From the NCBI RefSeq assembly GCF_052088025.1, contig NZ_JBQCYD010000077.1, positions 1-5,684 of the forward strand: a DNA stretch of 5,684 nucleotides. Direction: 5' to 3'. How positions within the stretch are numbered: position 1 is the first letter of the stretch; each line of letters begins with the position of its first letter. Below the pieces are notes generated by a model. It was not told the DNA's origin, ran no database searches, and saw only the letters and a list, made by a program, of their open reading frames with translations. The position numbers and the translations under genes are program-made. Below are positions 1 through 5,341 of this stretch, piece after piece. The DNA is from Anaeromonas sp052088025 (GTDB taxonomy: Bacteria > Bacillota > Clostridia > Tissierellales > SIT17).

Positions 1-2
1 TT

Positions 3-137
3 AAAAGTGACAGAGTATTTCTAAATCGCTTGTACCCAGAACAAAGTCCAACTTGTAGGTTTCCTATAACTACCGGTGGCAAACTATTTGTTTATTGTAT
101 TAAGCATGGCTTATCGGTATATTCAGGTAATCTATAA
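3..137 (+). pseudogene. 3' tail of an unidentified coding frame, cut by the window edge
   Basis: The third frame is open from the window edge for 44 codons and ends in TAA at 135-137. The encoded tail has two cysteines and a run reading TTGGKLFVYCIKHGLSVYSG, which looks protein-like rather than random. I do not recognise the family and propose no function. No terminator hairpin follows it before the mef promoter. It could be the end of an intact gene that starts outside the window, or a remnant left when the mef region was acquired. Confidence is low because 44 codons can stay open by chance. Confidence 0.25.
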
Positions 138-208
138 TTAAATCAATATTATCTTCCTGGGATGTATATGTTTGTTGTACTGTCCATGGCTTTTTTCAAT
201 TTTAAACG

Positions 209-237
209 TTGTTTAAAACAACTTATTGTGTTAAAAT
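209..237 (+). promoter_or_regulatory. Putative sigma-A-type promoter of the mef leader
   Basis: TTGTTT at 209-214 and TAAAAT at 232-237 are separated by exactly 17 bases, a good match to a housekeeping promoter. It would start transcription about 30 bases before the leader-peptide ribosome binding site. The -35 box lies inside a near-perfect palindrome, GTTGTTTAAAACAAC at 208-222, which could bind a regulator or simply reflect AT-rich composition. The start site is inferred from the boxes alone. Confidence 0.5.
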
Positions 238-277
238 ATATGCTGATACAAATAAGAGTTTAGGAGGAACCGAAACT

Positions 278-304
278 ATGACAGCCTCAATGCGTTTAAG
301 ATAA
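278..304 (+). CDS. mef leader peptide MTASMRLR (macrolide-sensing)
   Basis: An eight-codon reading frame, ATG at 278 to TAA at 302-304, encodes MTASMRLR. It is preceded by AGGAGG at 262-267 with a 10-base gap. From memory, this is the leader peptide described upstream of mef genes in MEGA and Tn1207-type elements. Its C-terminal Arg-Leu-Arg is the '+X+' motif known to stall ribosomes carrying macrolides. The stalled ribosome is thought to keep the following terminator from forming, so that mef is transcribed only when drug is present. The peptide and its ribosome binding site are intact here even though the target gene is broken. Confidence 0.85.
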   Translation: MTASMRLR

Positions 305-313
305 GCTGGCAAT

Positions 314-352
314 AAAAAAAAGCAGAATCTATACCCGATGATAGGCTTTTTT
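314..352 (+). terminator. Attenuator hairpin of the mef leader
   Basis: An A-run and GC at 314-323 can pair with GCTTTTTT at 345-352. Inside this, CTAT at 329-332 pairs with ATAG at 341-344, leaving a five-base bulge on the left arm and an eight-base loop. The right arm ends in a T-run, as in an intrinsic terminator. It starts ten bases after the leader-peptide stop, the position expected for attenuation controlled by ribosome stalling on the leader. The fold was done by eye and no energy was calculated. Confidence 0.6.
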
Positions 353-465
353 GTTGTGCTTATTTATACGATATTGAGCATTCATTAGTTACGGTGAGAT
401 ATAAGTTATTTAACTATACCTTTATTTAACTATGTCTTTAATATGAATGTTTCCAAATTGTATGT

Positions 466-509
466 ATGCAGACCAAAAGCCACATTGTGGATTTAGGCCT
501 GCATTTTTT
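466..509 (+). terminator. Second intrinsic-terminator hairpin in the mef leader
   Basis: ATGCAG at 466-471 pairs with CTGCAT at 499-504, and CCAC at 480-483 pairs with GTGG at 487-490 to form an inner stem. A run of six T (504-509) follows directly. It sits about 60 bases before the mef start codon, downstream of the leader-peptide hairpin. It may be a second attenuation checkpoint or a backup terminator. Together the two hairpins would keep uninduced transcription of mef low. Confidence 0.6.
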
Positions 510-571
510 ATTGCCTAGAATGCTATTCAAAATAGAAATTCAAGCAAAATAATATGCAGGAGATAATATAA

Positions 572-1027
572 ATGGAAAAATACAACAATTGGAAACTTAA
601 GTTTTATACAATATGGGCAGGGCAGGCAGTATCATTAATCACTAGTGCCATCCTGCAAATGGCGATCATTTTTTACCTTACAGAGAAAACAGGATCTGCG
701 ATGGTCTTGTCTATGGCTTCACTAGTAGGTTTTTTACCCTATGCGGTCTTTGGACCAGCCATTGGTGTATTAGTGGATCGTCATGATAGGAAGAAGATAA
801 TGATTGGTGCTGATTTAATTATCGCAGCAGCTGGGGCCGTGCTAGCTATTGTTGCATTGTATATGTAGTTACCTATCTGGATGGTTATGGTAGTATTGTT
901 TATCCGTAGCATTGGAACATCTTTTCATACCCCGGCTCTCAATGCGGTTACGCCACTTTTAGTACCAGAAGAACAGCTTACGAAATGTGCAGGCTATAGT
1001 CAGTCTTTGCAGTCTATAAGCTATATT
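572..1027 (+). pseudogene. mef(A): Broken macrolide efflux MFS transporter, mef(A)/mef(E) type
   Basis: The product starts MEKYNNWKLKFYTIWAGQAV and matches the N-terminus of Mef(A)/Mef(E), a proton-driven major facilitator that exports 14- and 15-membered macrolides across the membrane. Membrane helices and the helix 2-3 loop motif VDRHDRKK (residues 68-75) are visible. The start is fixed by AGGAG at 558-562, nine bases upstream. Two lesions are seen. Codon 99 is TAG (866-868), followed in the same frame by recognisable Mef sequence (LPIWMVMVVLFIRSIG and on to SLQSISYI). Homology then stops near codon 152 of about 405, exactly where an insertion-sequence end begins. The fragment would make at most a 98-residue stub and cannot give resistance. 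The usual downstream ABC-F gene msr(D) is absent. I cannot tell mef(A) from mef(E) subtype. Confidence 0.93.
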
Positions 1028-1077
1028 GGATAGGTTACACTAAATAGGACAGATGTTCTTCGAACGTGATATAATAA
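1027..1077 (+). repeat. IS left-end repeat, copy 1
   Basis: This stretch aligns without gaps to 3275-3325 in the same orientation. The first 28 bases (to AGGACAGAT) differ at only two positions; the next 23 match at about two thirds of positions. Similarity extending beyond a normal 25-base terminal repeat, and including the promoter region, indicates that both copies are the same (left) end of related elements rather than opposite ends of one element. Confidence 0.75.
1046..1075 (+). promoter_or_regulatory. IS-borne promoter with extended -10
   Basis: TATAAT at 1070-1075 is preceded by TGA, giving a perfect TGnTATAAT extended -10. A poor -35 (AGGACA, 1046-1051) lies 18 bases upstream. It would drive the orfA stub and could read on into the two genes at 1248-3253, because no terminator is visible between them. 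Confidence 0.45.
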
Positions 1078-1203
1078 TATTAGGAGGAGAAAATCATGTC
1101 AAAAAAATACTATGAGGAAAATTTCAAGAAGCAGCTTGTTAATATATACGAGAACAGGTTTAAATAATGAACACTCTTTACATATTGTGATCTAAGTATT
1201 GTT

Positions 1204-1209
1204 TATAAT
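1204..1209 (+). promoter_or_regulatory. Possible -10 box for the 1248-3253 operon
   Basis: A perfect TATAAT lies 39 bases before the TTG start of the next gene. The nearest -35-like box, TTTACA at 1177-1182, is 21 bases away, longer than the usual 16-18, so the promoter is plausible but not strong. It lies beyond the IS stub and may be the native promoter of the operon. Confidence 0.35.
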
Positions 1210-1247
1210 CAAATGAATAAATAGGAATTTAGAGGGGGCTTGAGGCT

Positions 1248-1571
1248 TTGCGAGAACAGGGATTTACAAAAAGGGACTGGGTACTTTTTAAAAACAAAAT
1301 TGCTGATTGGCAGGAATCCTATATGGATAAGCTCAATAAGGAATATATAGAATTACTAAGAGAAGACGCTGATCCATCAGAAAAATTTTGGAAGCTGAAC
1401 AAGAGAATAAAGGAAGATAGGCAGAAGACTGGCGTTCAATTAGAAATGAGCCGGTCGAGGCTCATTAGTAACATCGTTTCTCTTATAGTCGATGGTGCAA
1501 TTAGTTTTGAAAATCTAGAAGAGTTCAGTGATGAATTGAAAGAAACTGTAAGTTATTTTATTGGGAGATAG
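1248..1571 (+). CDS. Small helical protein of unknown function, first gene of the SWIM operon
   Basis: This 107-residue protein is highly charged and seems almost wholly alpha-helical, with no signal peptide, membrane segment or metal-binding motif. Landmarks are an aromatic N-terminal stretch GFTKRDWVLFKNKIADWQES (residues 5-24), a charged middle (30-62) and an acidic C-terminal helix (90-102). The start is taken as TTG at 1248: a stop lies in frame at 1230-1232, and AGGGGG at 1233-1238 gives a nine-base gap. A leading methionine codon may have been lost in rearrangement near the IS stub. The SWIM gene starts 44 bases after its stop in the same direction, so co-transcription is likely. I do not recognise the family with certainty; a cytoplasmic adaptor or partner of the SWIM protein is only inferred from the layout. 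Confidence 0.8.
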   Translation: MREQGFTKRDWVLFKNKIADWQESYMDKLNKEYIELLREDADPSEKFWKLNKRIKEDRQKTGVQLEMSRSRLISNIVSLIVDGAISFENLEEFSDELKETVSYFIGR

Positions 1572-1615
1572 TTTAGAGTTTATTAAGTTTTGAAGTGTAA
1601 AAAGGAGCTAAGATA

Positions 1616-3253
1616 ATGTGGAGGGATTTATTTCAAGATGATATATTGGGAAGAGGGGTAGATTATTTTATTCGTAATCTTGTTGAAAATATATATGTTA
1701 AAGACAATATAATAGAAGCTACTGTATACGGAACTGAGAAATATAAGGTTGAGATTATAAAAGAGGATGAAGAAGTTATAGATTTAAGCTGTAGTTGTCC
1801 ATATGCGGATGCTGGGAACAATTGTAAACATATGGCTGCAGTATTATTTTATTTAGAAGACAAAGAGAATATTTTGTTGGGGCAAGATATAGAGGAAAAC
1901 ATTGGTAAATTAGTAGAAGATGCAGAGATTGCATTAATTAAAGAATTTTTAATTGATATTTTAAAAAATGATGAAAAGTTAATAAACAGATTTAAAAGTA
2001 GATTACAGTGTGATATTTCACCAACAGATATGAAGCGTTATAAAAGTCAAGTAAATAATATTTTTAGGAGATATGCAGGATATGATGATTTTGTTGACTA
2101 TAAAAATGCCCGGGGCTTCATATCAGAACTTGAAGAAATTCTAGATAATAATATACAAGCAATGCTAGATAATAATCAACTTACAGAGGCCTTTGAACTT
2201 ACTAATTATATATTTATTAAAGTTGCAAATCAAGATATGGATGATTCAGATGGTGGAACTGGTCAAATAGCCAACAGTTGTCTAGATATATGGCAAGAGA
2301 TACTATATAAATGTGATATTAAACTTAAAAGAGAAATCTTTAATTGGTTTAGTGATCATTTGCATGGTTCAGTTATAGATTATATGGAGGATTATATAGA
2401 GCAGATTATTTTTGATGATTTTAAAGAAGAAGAATTTATGGAAGAAAAGGTTATATTTCTTGATAAGAAGATAAAAGAATATAAAAAAGAGGACAATTCA
2501 TGGTTCAATAGTTATAGTCTTGGGGAAATGGTATTACGGCGTATAAATATTATGGAGGAAAGAAAAGTAAATCAAAATATAATTGAAGAATATTGCAGAC
2601 AAAATCTGGAAGTTAATGAGGTTAGAAAATATTATATTGATATTTGCATTAATAAAAAAGATTATGATATGGCAATTTCCCTACTTAAGGAAGGTAAAGA
2701 TAAAGAAAAGGTTTTTCCAGGAATTGTACTCAATTATAGTTTGAAGTTAAAGAACTTATACAAACAAATTGGAGAACAGAAATTATATGAAGAAGAACTA
2801 TGGTCATTAGTATTAAACTATAATCAGGGGAATGTAGAATTATATAAAGAGCTAAAATCAATTTATACAGATAAAGAATGGCTGGAAAAGAGAGAAATAA
2901 TATTTAGTAAATTATCTCCTTATAGAGGAATCGATAAACTATATGAGTTAGAAGGATTATATGATAGATTGGTTGATATGGTTATAAATACCCAGGGGCT
3001 ATATATGCTGATTGAGTATGAAGAAATTTTAAAAGATATTTATCCAAAAGAGCTCCTCAATAAATATGAAAATACAGTAAAGGTTATGGCAACAAATACT
3101 TCGGGCAGAGCACATTATAGAGAGATAGTATCTATTTTAAGAAGAATGAAAAAATATCCAGAAGGTAAAGAAAAGGTATCGGAAATTGTAAATGAGTGGA
3201 AATCAAAATATAGGAACAGACCTGCAATGATGGATGAATTAAGTAAATTATAG
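1616..3253 (+). CDS. SWIM zinc-finger protein with a large helical C-terminal region
   Basis: The 545-residue protein carries a SWIM zinc finger of the form CxCx8CxH, with Cys59, Cys61, Cys70 and His72 as the zinc ligands. Residues 1-58 form the mixed strand region common before the finger (about 25-58 look like beta strands). From residue 90 to the end it is almost entirely helical and rich in Glu, Lys, Tyr and Ile, with TPR-like pairs such as residues 334-360 (ending DYDMAISLLKEGKD). The C-terminus (499-545) is a basic helical segment ending NRPAMMDELSKL. SWIM domains bind DNA or proteins and often accompany SWI2/SNF2 helicases; no helicase gene is present here and no catalytic domain is visible. 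AAAGGAG at 1601-1607 with an eight-base gap fixes the start. The gene is complete, but an IS remnant begins 21 bases after its stop, so downstream partners may have been lost. Confidence 0.9.
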   Translation: MWRDLFQDDILGRGVDYFIRNLVENIYVKDNIIEATVYGTEKYKVEIIKEDEEVIDLSCSCPYADAGNNCKHMAAVLFYLEDKENILLGQDIEENIGKLVEDAEIALIKEFLIDILKNDEKLINRFKSRLQCDISPTDMKRYKSQVNNIFRRYAGYDDFVDYKNARGFISELEEILDNNIQAMLDNNQLTEAFELTNYIFIKVANQDMDDSDGGTGQIANSCLDIWQEILYKCDIKLKREIFNWFSDHLHGSVIDYMEDYIEQIIFDDFKEEEFMEEKVIFLDKKIKEYKKEDNSWFNSYSLGEMVLRRINIMEERKVNQNIIEEYCRQNLEVNEVRKYYIDICINKKDYDMAISLLKEGKDKEKVFPGIVLNYSLKLKNLYKQIGEQKLYEEELWSLVLNYNQGNVELYKELKSIYTDKEWLEKREIIFSKLSPYRGIDKLYELEGLYDRLVDMVINTQGLYMLIEYEEILKDIYPKELLNKYENTVKVMATNTSGRAHYREIVSILRRMKKYPEGKEKVSEIVNEWKSKYRNRPAMMDELSKL

Positions 3254-3274
3254 TATACGAAGATTCTTTTATTA

Positions 3275-3325
3275 TGGATAGGTTATACTAGATAGGACAG
3301 ATTTGCCCCGAATATGATTTAATAA
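3275..3325 (+). repeat. IS left-end repeat, copy 2 (diverged)
   Basis: The segment begins TGGATAGGTTATACTAGATA and parallels the left end at 1027. Its promoter equivalent is degraded (TGATTTAAT instead of TGATATAAT). Homology stops at about 3325, immediately before the IstB fragment, so only about 50 bases of this IS3-type element remain. Confidence 0.7.
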
Positions 3326-3326
3326 C

Positions 3327-3441
3327 CGATAACTAGGTCCGGCAAAGGATTTAATTACGCTATTATGAATTAAGCCGTCAATAATAGTAGCAGCCATTAT
3401 TTCATCATTAAAGATATTCCCCCATTCTCCAAAGTCTACCT
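3327..3441 (-). pseudogene. istB: IS21-family IstB ATPase, C-terminal fragment
   Basis: Read on the minus strand from about 3441 down to 3327, the frame gives VDFGEWGNIFNDEIMAATII, then DGLIHNSVIKSFAGPSYR. This matches the C-terminal end of IstB, the AAA+ helper ATPase of IS21-family transposition (typical pattern: EWG.IF.D..laaaiiDRLiHhs...G.SYRl). The usual Arg of 'DRLIH' is Gly here. Walker A and B and the rest of the roughly 250-residue protein are missing. The fragment points toward the SWIM gene and is cut on its 3' side by the IS3-type left end. It is a non-functional relic. Confidence 0.75.
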
Positions 3442-3472
3442 GTAACACACCACCACCATGCTCTAGTTACAG
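3440..3472. repeat. 7-bp inverted repeat at a rearrangement junction
   Basis: CTGTAAC at 3440-3446 and GTTACAG at 3466-3472 are perfect inverted repeats with a 19-base loop. They lie where recognisable IstB sequence ends and the next gene tail begins, so they may mark an old insertion or deletion point. No T-run follows, so it is not a terminator. Confidence 0.4.
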
Positions 3473-3591
3473 TATCTCTGTGGACTATTAATCTTTTTGC
3501 AATGCTTCAAATATATTACATGGGAAAATTCGGTAAAGGTGGTATACTTTTTGATTTGCAAGCCTATTCTATTGATACATATTTAGTTTAG
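3460..3591 (+). pseudogene. 3' remnant of an unidentified gene
   Basis: A plus-strand frame reads ALVTVSLWTINLFAMLQIYY, then MGKFGKGGILFDLQAYSIDT and YLV, ending with TAG at 3589-3591. The frame is open back to 3412, but there it overlaps the antisense IstB fragment, so the real sequence probably starts near 3460. It is hydrophobic and aromatic, perhaps the end of a membrane or surface protein. I do not recognise the family. A strong terminator 20 bases downstream supports the idea that this was the last part of a real gene whose 5' portion was lost to IS activity. Confidence 0.35.
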
Positions 3592-3610
3592 GATGTGCAG
3601 TATAACCAGG

Positions 3611-3655
3611 GCAAAGTTTAGGTCAGTAATGACCAAGTAAACTTTGCTCTTTTTT
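3611..3655 (+). terminator. Strong intrinsic terminator
   Basis: GCAAAGTTTA at 3611-3620 pairs with TAAACTTTGC at 3638-3647. The stem continues as GGTCA (3621-3625) with TGACC (3630-3634), closing a GTAA loop, with a three-base bulge at 3635-3637. TCTTTTTT follows. It would end transcripts of the gene tail at 3460-3591 and isolate the region to the right. Confidence 0.85.
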
Positions 3656-3679
3656 ATGCCTAAAAACAGAAAGAAAGGA

Positions 3680-3894
3680 TTGAGAAAAATATCAAAATTA
3701 TTTATGTATGGAACATCCTTGGAAGGGATAGAGAAGCAGCTAATGGTTATGTAGATTGCAAATTTAGTGTGATTAATGTTGATGATAGCTGCAAGAACTG
3801 TGGATATAATAATTTAAATTTCAAAGTCAATGTGTATAAGAAAATATATAAGGGATTAATATTGAAGTGCTTTGGAAAAAGAAAGGTTCTATAA
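3680..3894 (+). pseudogene. Degenerate coding remnant in two overlapping frames
   Basis: From TTG at 3680 one frame gives LRKISKLFMYGTSLEGIEKQ, then LMVM and a stop at 3752-3754. This looks like the start of a real basic protein ended prematurely. A second frame, open from 3664 to TAA at 3892-3894 without any ATG, gives a longer product containing the pair SCKNCGYNN (around 3787-3813), like one half of a zinc ribbon. Neither has a properly spaced ribosome binding site: AAAGGA directly abuts the TTG. Most likely this is decayed mobile-element DNA. The family is not recognised. Confidence 0.25.
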
Positions 3895-4016
3895 TTTTCT
3901 TAAAAACAAGAGTTATTGTTAAAAATTAATAATGAAAAATCTTTAAGGGAATATGTATAAATAATAAATTTATGGACAAGCTATTACTACCAAAGAAAAG
4001 AAAGGGGTAAGTAAAT

Positions 4017-4619
4017 ATGAAGATTACACCAAGAATAGTTTTAGCTAATCTAGAAGAATATTTAGATTTATTTAATTTTAAATTATCAGAAGGAGCAAGA
4101 AAAGCTTTAAATGAGGTTGAAGAATTTGCGTATAAGTGTGATAACCCATCAAATTACAATCTATTTTTCAGCAAAGCGATACAAAATTCAAATCTTATAC
4201 AAAAAGTATTTGAAAATTTTAGGACAAAACCAGATTTAATAGCATTAAAATTAGAGAAAGATTATTATAGATGCATAGATAAAATAGCAAAATATAATAA
4301 TGATTCTTGTGGCTATTTAGAAATAGATTGCAGGCATAGAATTGAAAAAGCATCCATAATTGATATTGCCTTAGAATATGCTGTAAAGGGTAATAGGAAT
4401 ATATTACAAACTGAAGATATATTTTTAGCAGCTATGGAAGACTATGAAAGAATTTTACAGGAAGATGATTCACATTGGGTAGATAAGAGGTTAAATAAAT
4501 CAGATATAACATTTTCCCATGTGTGTGGTTATTATGATGATAATCTAGATATTAAATTTGAGGATATAAAAGAAGCTATACTTTATAATAAATATAATAT
4601 AGATATAAAGGCTGCATAG
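4017..4619 (+). CDS. Stand-alone Clp N-terminal-like repeat protein (putative)
   Basis: This complete 200-residue soluble protein is mostly helical, without signal peptide or membrane segment. Two internal stretches follow the pattern of the Clp N-domain repeat: residues 24-80 (SEGARKALNEVEEFAYKC, then a long amphipathic segment ending in LIALKLE) and residues 109-147 (IEKASIIDIALEYAVKGN, then TEDIFLAAMEDYERI). In ClpA, ClpB and ClpC this double repeat receives substrates or adaptors for the AAA+ unfoldase. Here no Walker motif or ATPase module follows, so the protein could only act as a decoy, adaptor or independent binding module. The C-terminal 55 residues are acidic and unassigned. AAAGGGG at 4001-4007, nine bases from ATG, fixes the start. 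It lies 112 bases before the TA operon on the same strand. Domain assignment is by eye from pattern and is tentative. Confidence 0.75.
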   Translation: MKITPRIVLANLEEYLDLFNFKLSEGARKALNEVEEFAYKCDNPSNYNLFFSKAIQNSNLIQKVFENFRTKPDLIALKLEKDYYRCIDKIAKYNNDSCGYLEIDCRHRIEKASIIDIALEYAVKGNRNILQTEDIFLAAMEDYERILQEDDSHWVDKRLNKSDITFSHVCGYYDDNLDIKFEDIKEAILYNKYNIDIKAA

Positions 4620-4682
4620 GTTAGATATGAGAATATACAAATTAATATTTATTAATAATTTGTAAAATGAATAGCAAACCTA

Positions 4683-4735
4683 TCATAATTATGCTATAAT
4701 AAAGTCATAATATTAACGGGGAGGCGATATTATGA
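4683..4735 (+). promoter_or_regulatory. TA promoter (extended -10) and operator-like repeats
   Basis: TGC-TATAAT at 4692-4700 is a perfect extended -10; the -35 region (around 4672-4677) is poor. The perfect palindrome CATAATTATG (4684-4693) sits immediately upstream. TCATAAT occurs at 4683-4689 and again at 4705-4711, 22 bases (two helical turns) apart and flanking the -10. TATTATGA at 4728-4735, the inverted form, overlaps the antitoxin start codon. Such spaced repeats suit autorepression by the antitoxin or the antitoxin-toxin complex, which is typical of Phd/YefM systems. The operator role is inferred. Confidence 0.55.
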
Positions 4736-4995
4736 TAGAAATAAGACCAATAAAGGATTTGAGAGATACAACTGAAATATCAAAACTTTGTCAAGAAAGC
4801 AAGGAACCTATTTATATTACAAAGAATGGTTATGGACATTTAGTTGTTATGAGTATGGAAACTTATAAAGATAAATTAGCAAAAGCAGATTTATATGAAA
4901 AGTTAGCAGAGGCAGAGAATCAAATAAAAAATGGAGAAAAACTTTTAGATGCTGAAGCAGTATTTGAAAGTTTAAAAAATAGATATGGCAAATAA
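4732..4995 (+). CDS. Type II antitoxin, Phd/YefM family
   Basis: The 87-residue protein has the family layout. The N-terminal DNA-binding and dimerising fold has the hallmark sequence IRPIKDLRDTTEISKLCQES (residues 4-23), then the strand pair EPIYITKNGYGHLVVMSMET (25-44). An acidic, probably disordered C-terminal tail (52-87) would wrap and neutralise the toxin. GGGGAGG at 4718-4724 with a seven-base gap supports the ATG. It overlaps the toxin gene by 11 bases, the usual tight antitoxin-first order that couples translation. It probably represses its own promoter through the repeats at 4683-4735. Confidence 0.92.
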   Translation: MIEIRPIKDLRDTTEISKLCQESKEPIYITKNGYGHLVVMSMETYKDKLAKADLYEKLAEAENQIKNGEKLLDAEAVFESLKNRYGK

Positions 4996-5302
4996 CTATA
5001 CTATAAAGATGACTCCAAAAGCGGCAGAGGATCTAGACAATATTTATCAATATATATCAGAAGAATTATTTGTAACATCTTCAGCTACAAATATTTTAGA
5101 AAGAATAGAAAAAGGAATCATGGGATTAAGAGAGTTTCCTTTTTCATGTAATTATGTGGTTGATGAATATCTAAGAAATAAAGGTTATAGAAAATTAATA
5201 GTTGATAATTATATTGTGTTTTATTTACTTGAGGAAGAAAATCATCAAGTTATTATCATGAGAGTTCTGTATGGAAAACAAAAATATGAGAATTTACTTT
5301 AA
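4985..5302 (+). CDS. Type II toxin, RelE/ParE superfamily
   Basis: The 105-residue basic protein shows the RelE/ParE order. A helical N-terminus with MTPKAAEDLDNIYQYISEEL (9-28) is followed by a second helix (34-52) and the core strands: GYRKLIVDNYIVFYLL (67-82) and a C-terminal strand with QVIIMRVLYGKQKYENLL (88-105). ParE-like members poison DNA gyrase, and RelE-like members cut mRNA on the ribosome. The sequence looks closer to the ParE/plasmid-stabilisation branch, but the target cannot be read from it. The ATG lies inside the last codons of the antitoxin with no clear ribosome binding site, so translation is probably coupled. The gene looks intact, with no frameshift, and a hairpin overlaps its stop codon. 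Confidence 0.92.
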   Translation: MANNYTIKMTPKAAEDLDNIYQYISEELFVTSSATNILERIEKGIMGLREFPFSCNYVVDEYLRNKGYRKLIVDNYIVFYLLEEENHQVIIMRVLYGKQKYENLL

Positions 5303-5328
5303 ATACACCTATTAATTTGGGTGTATTT
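5301..5328 (+). terminator. Terminator hairpin of the TA operon
   Basis: AAATACACC at 5301-5309 pairs with GGTGTATTT at 5320-5328 across a ten-base loop. The left arm includes the last two bases of the toxin stop codon. The T-rich tail (ATTT, AATTTG) is short, so termination may be partial. Confidence 0.6.
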
Positions 5329-5341
5329 AATTTGAATATAG

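Larger units (their letters stand above)
1027..1167 (+). mobile_element. Left end of an IS3-family element, with orfA start
   Basis: A new sequence beginning TGGATAGGTTACACTAAATA replaces mef homology at 1027-1028. It contains an extended -10 promoter (TGA-TATAAT, 1067-1075), AGGAGG at 1082-1087 and an ATG at 1096. The frame 1096-1167 encodes MSKKYYEENFKKQLVNIYEN followed by RFK and a stop. This resembles the N-terminus of IS3-family OrfA, the helix-turn-helix DNA-binding half of the transposase. OrfA is normally near 100 residues, so about three quarters of it, and all of orfB, are missing. No right inverted repeat (sequence resembling TGTCCTATTTAGTGTAACCT) is seen nearby, so the element is a decayed stub. 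The exact element boundary is uncertain by one or two bases. Confidence 0.7.

Noticed and set aside
572..868. A complete 98-residue membrane protein
   Set aside because: Mef sequence continues in the same frame after the stop, so this is the truncated start of a pseudogene rather than a small independent transporter.
1027..3325. A composite transposon or single IS bounded by inverted ends
   Set aside because: Both ends are in the same orientation and neither has its transposase, and no right-end repeat was found, so no intact mobile unit is supported.
3611..3655. Riboswitch or T-box candidate
   Set aside because: The structure is a single stem with T-run directly after a gene tail, with no conserved specifier or aptamer elements and no intact gene immediately downstream.
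4641..4660. ATTAAT repeats as a terminator for the 4017 gene
   Set aside because: The pairing is pure A/T and no clean stem with a T-run forms; low-complexity AT sequence explains it.
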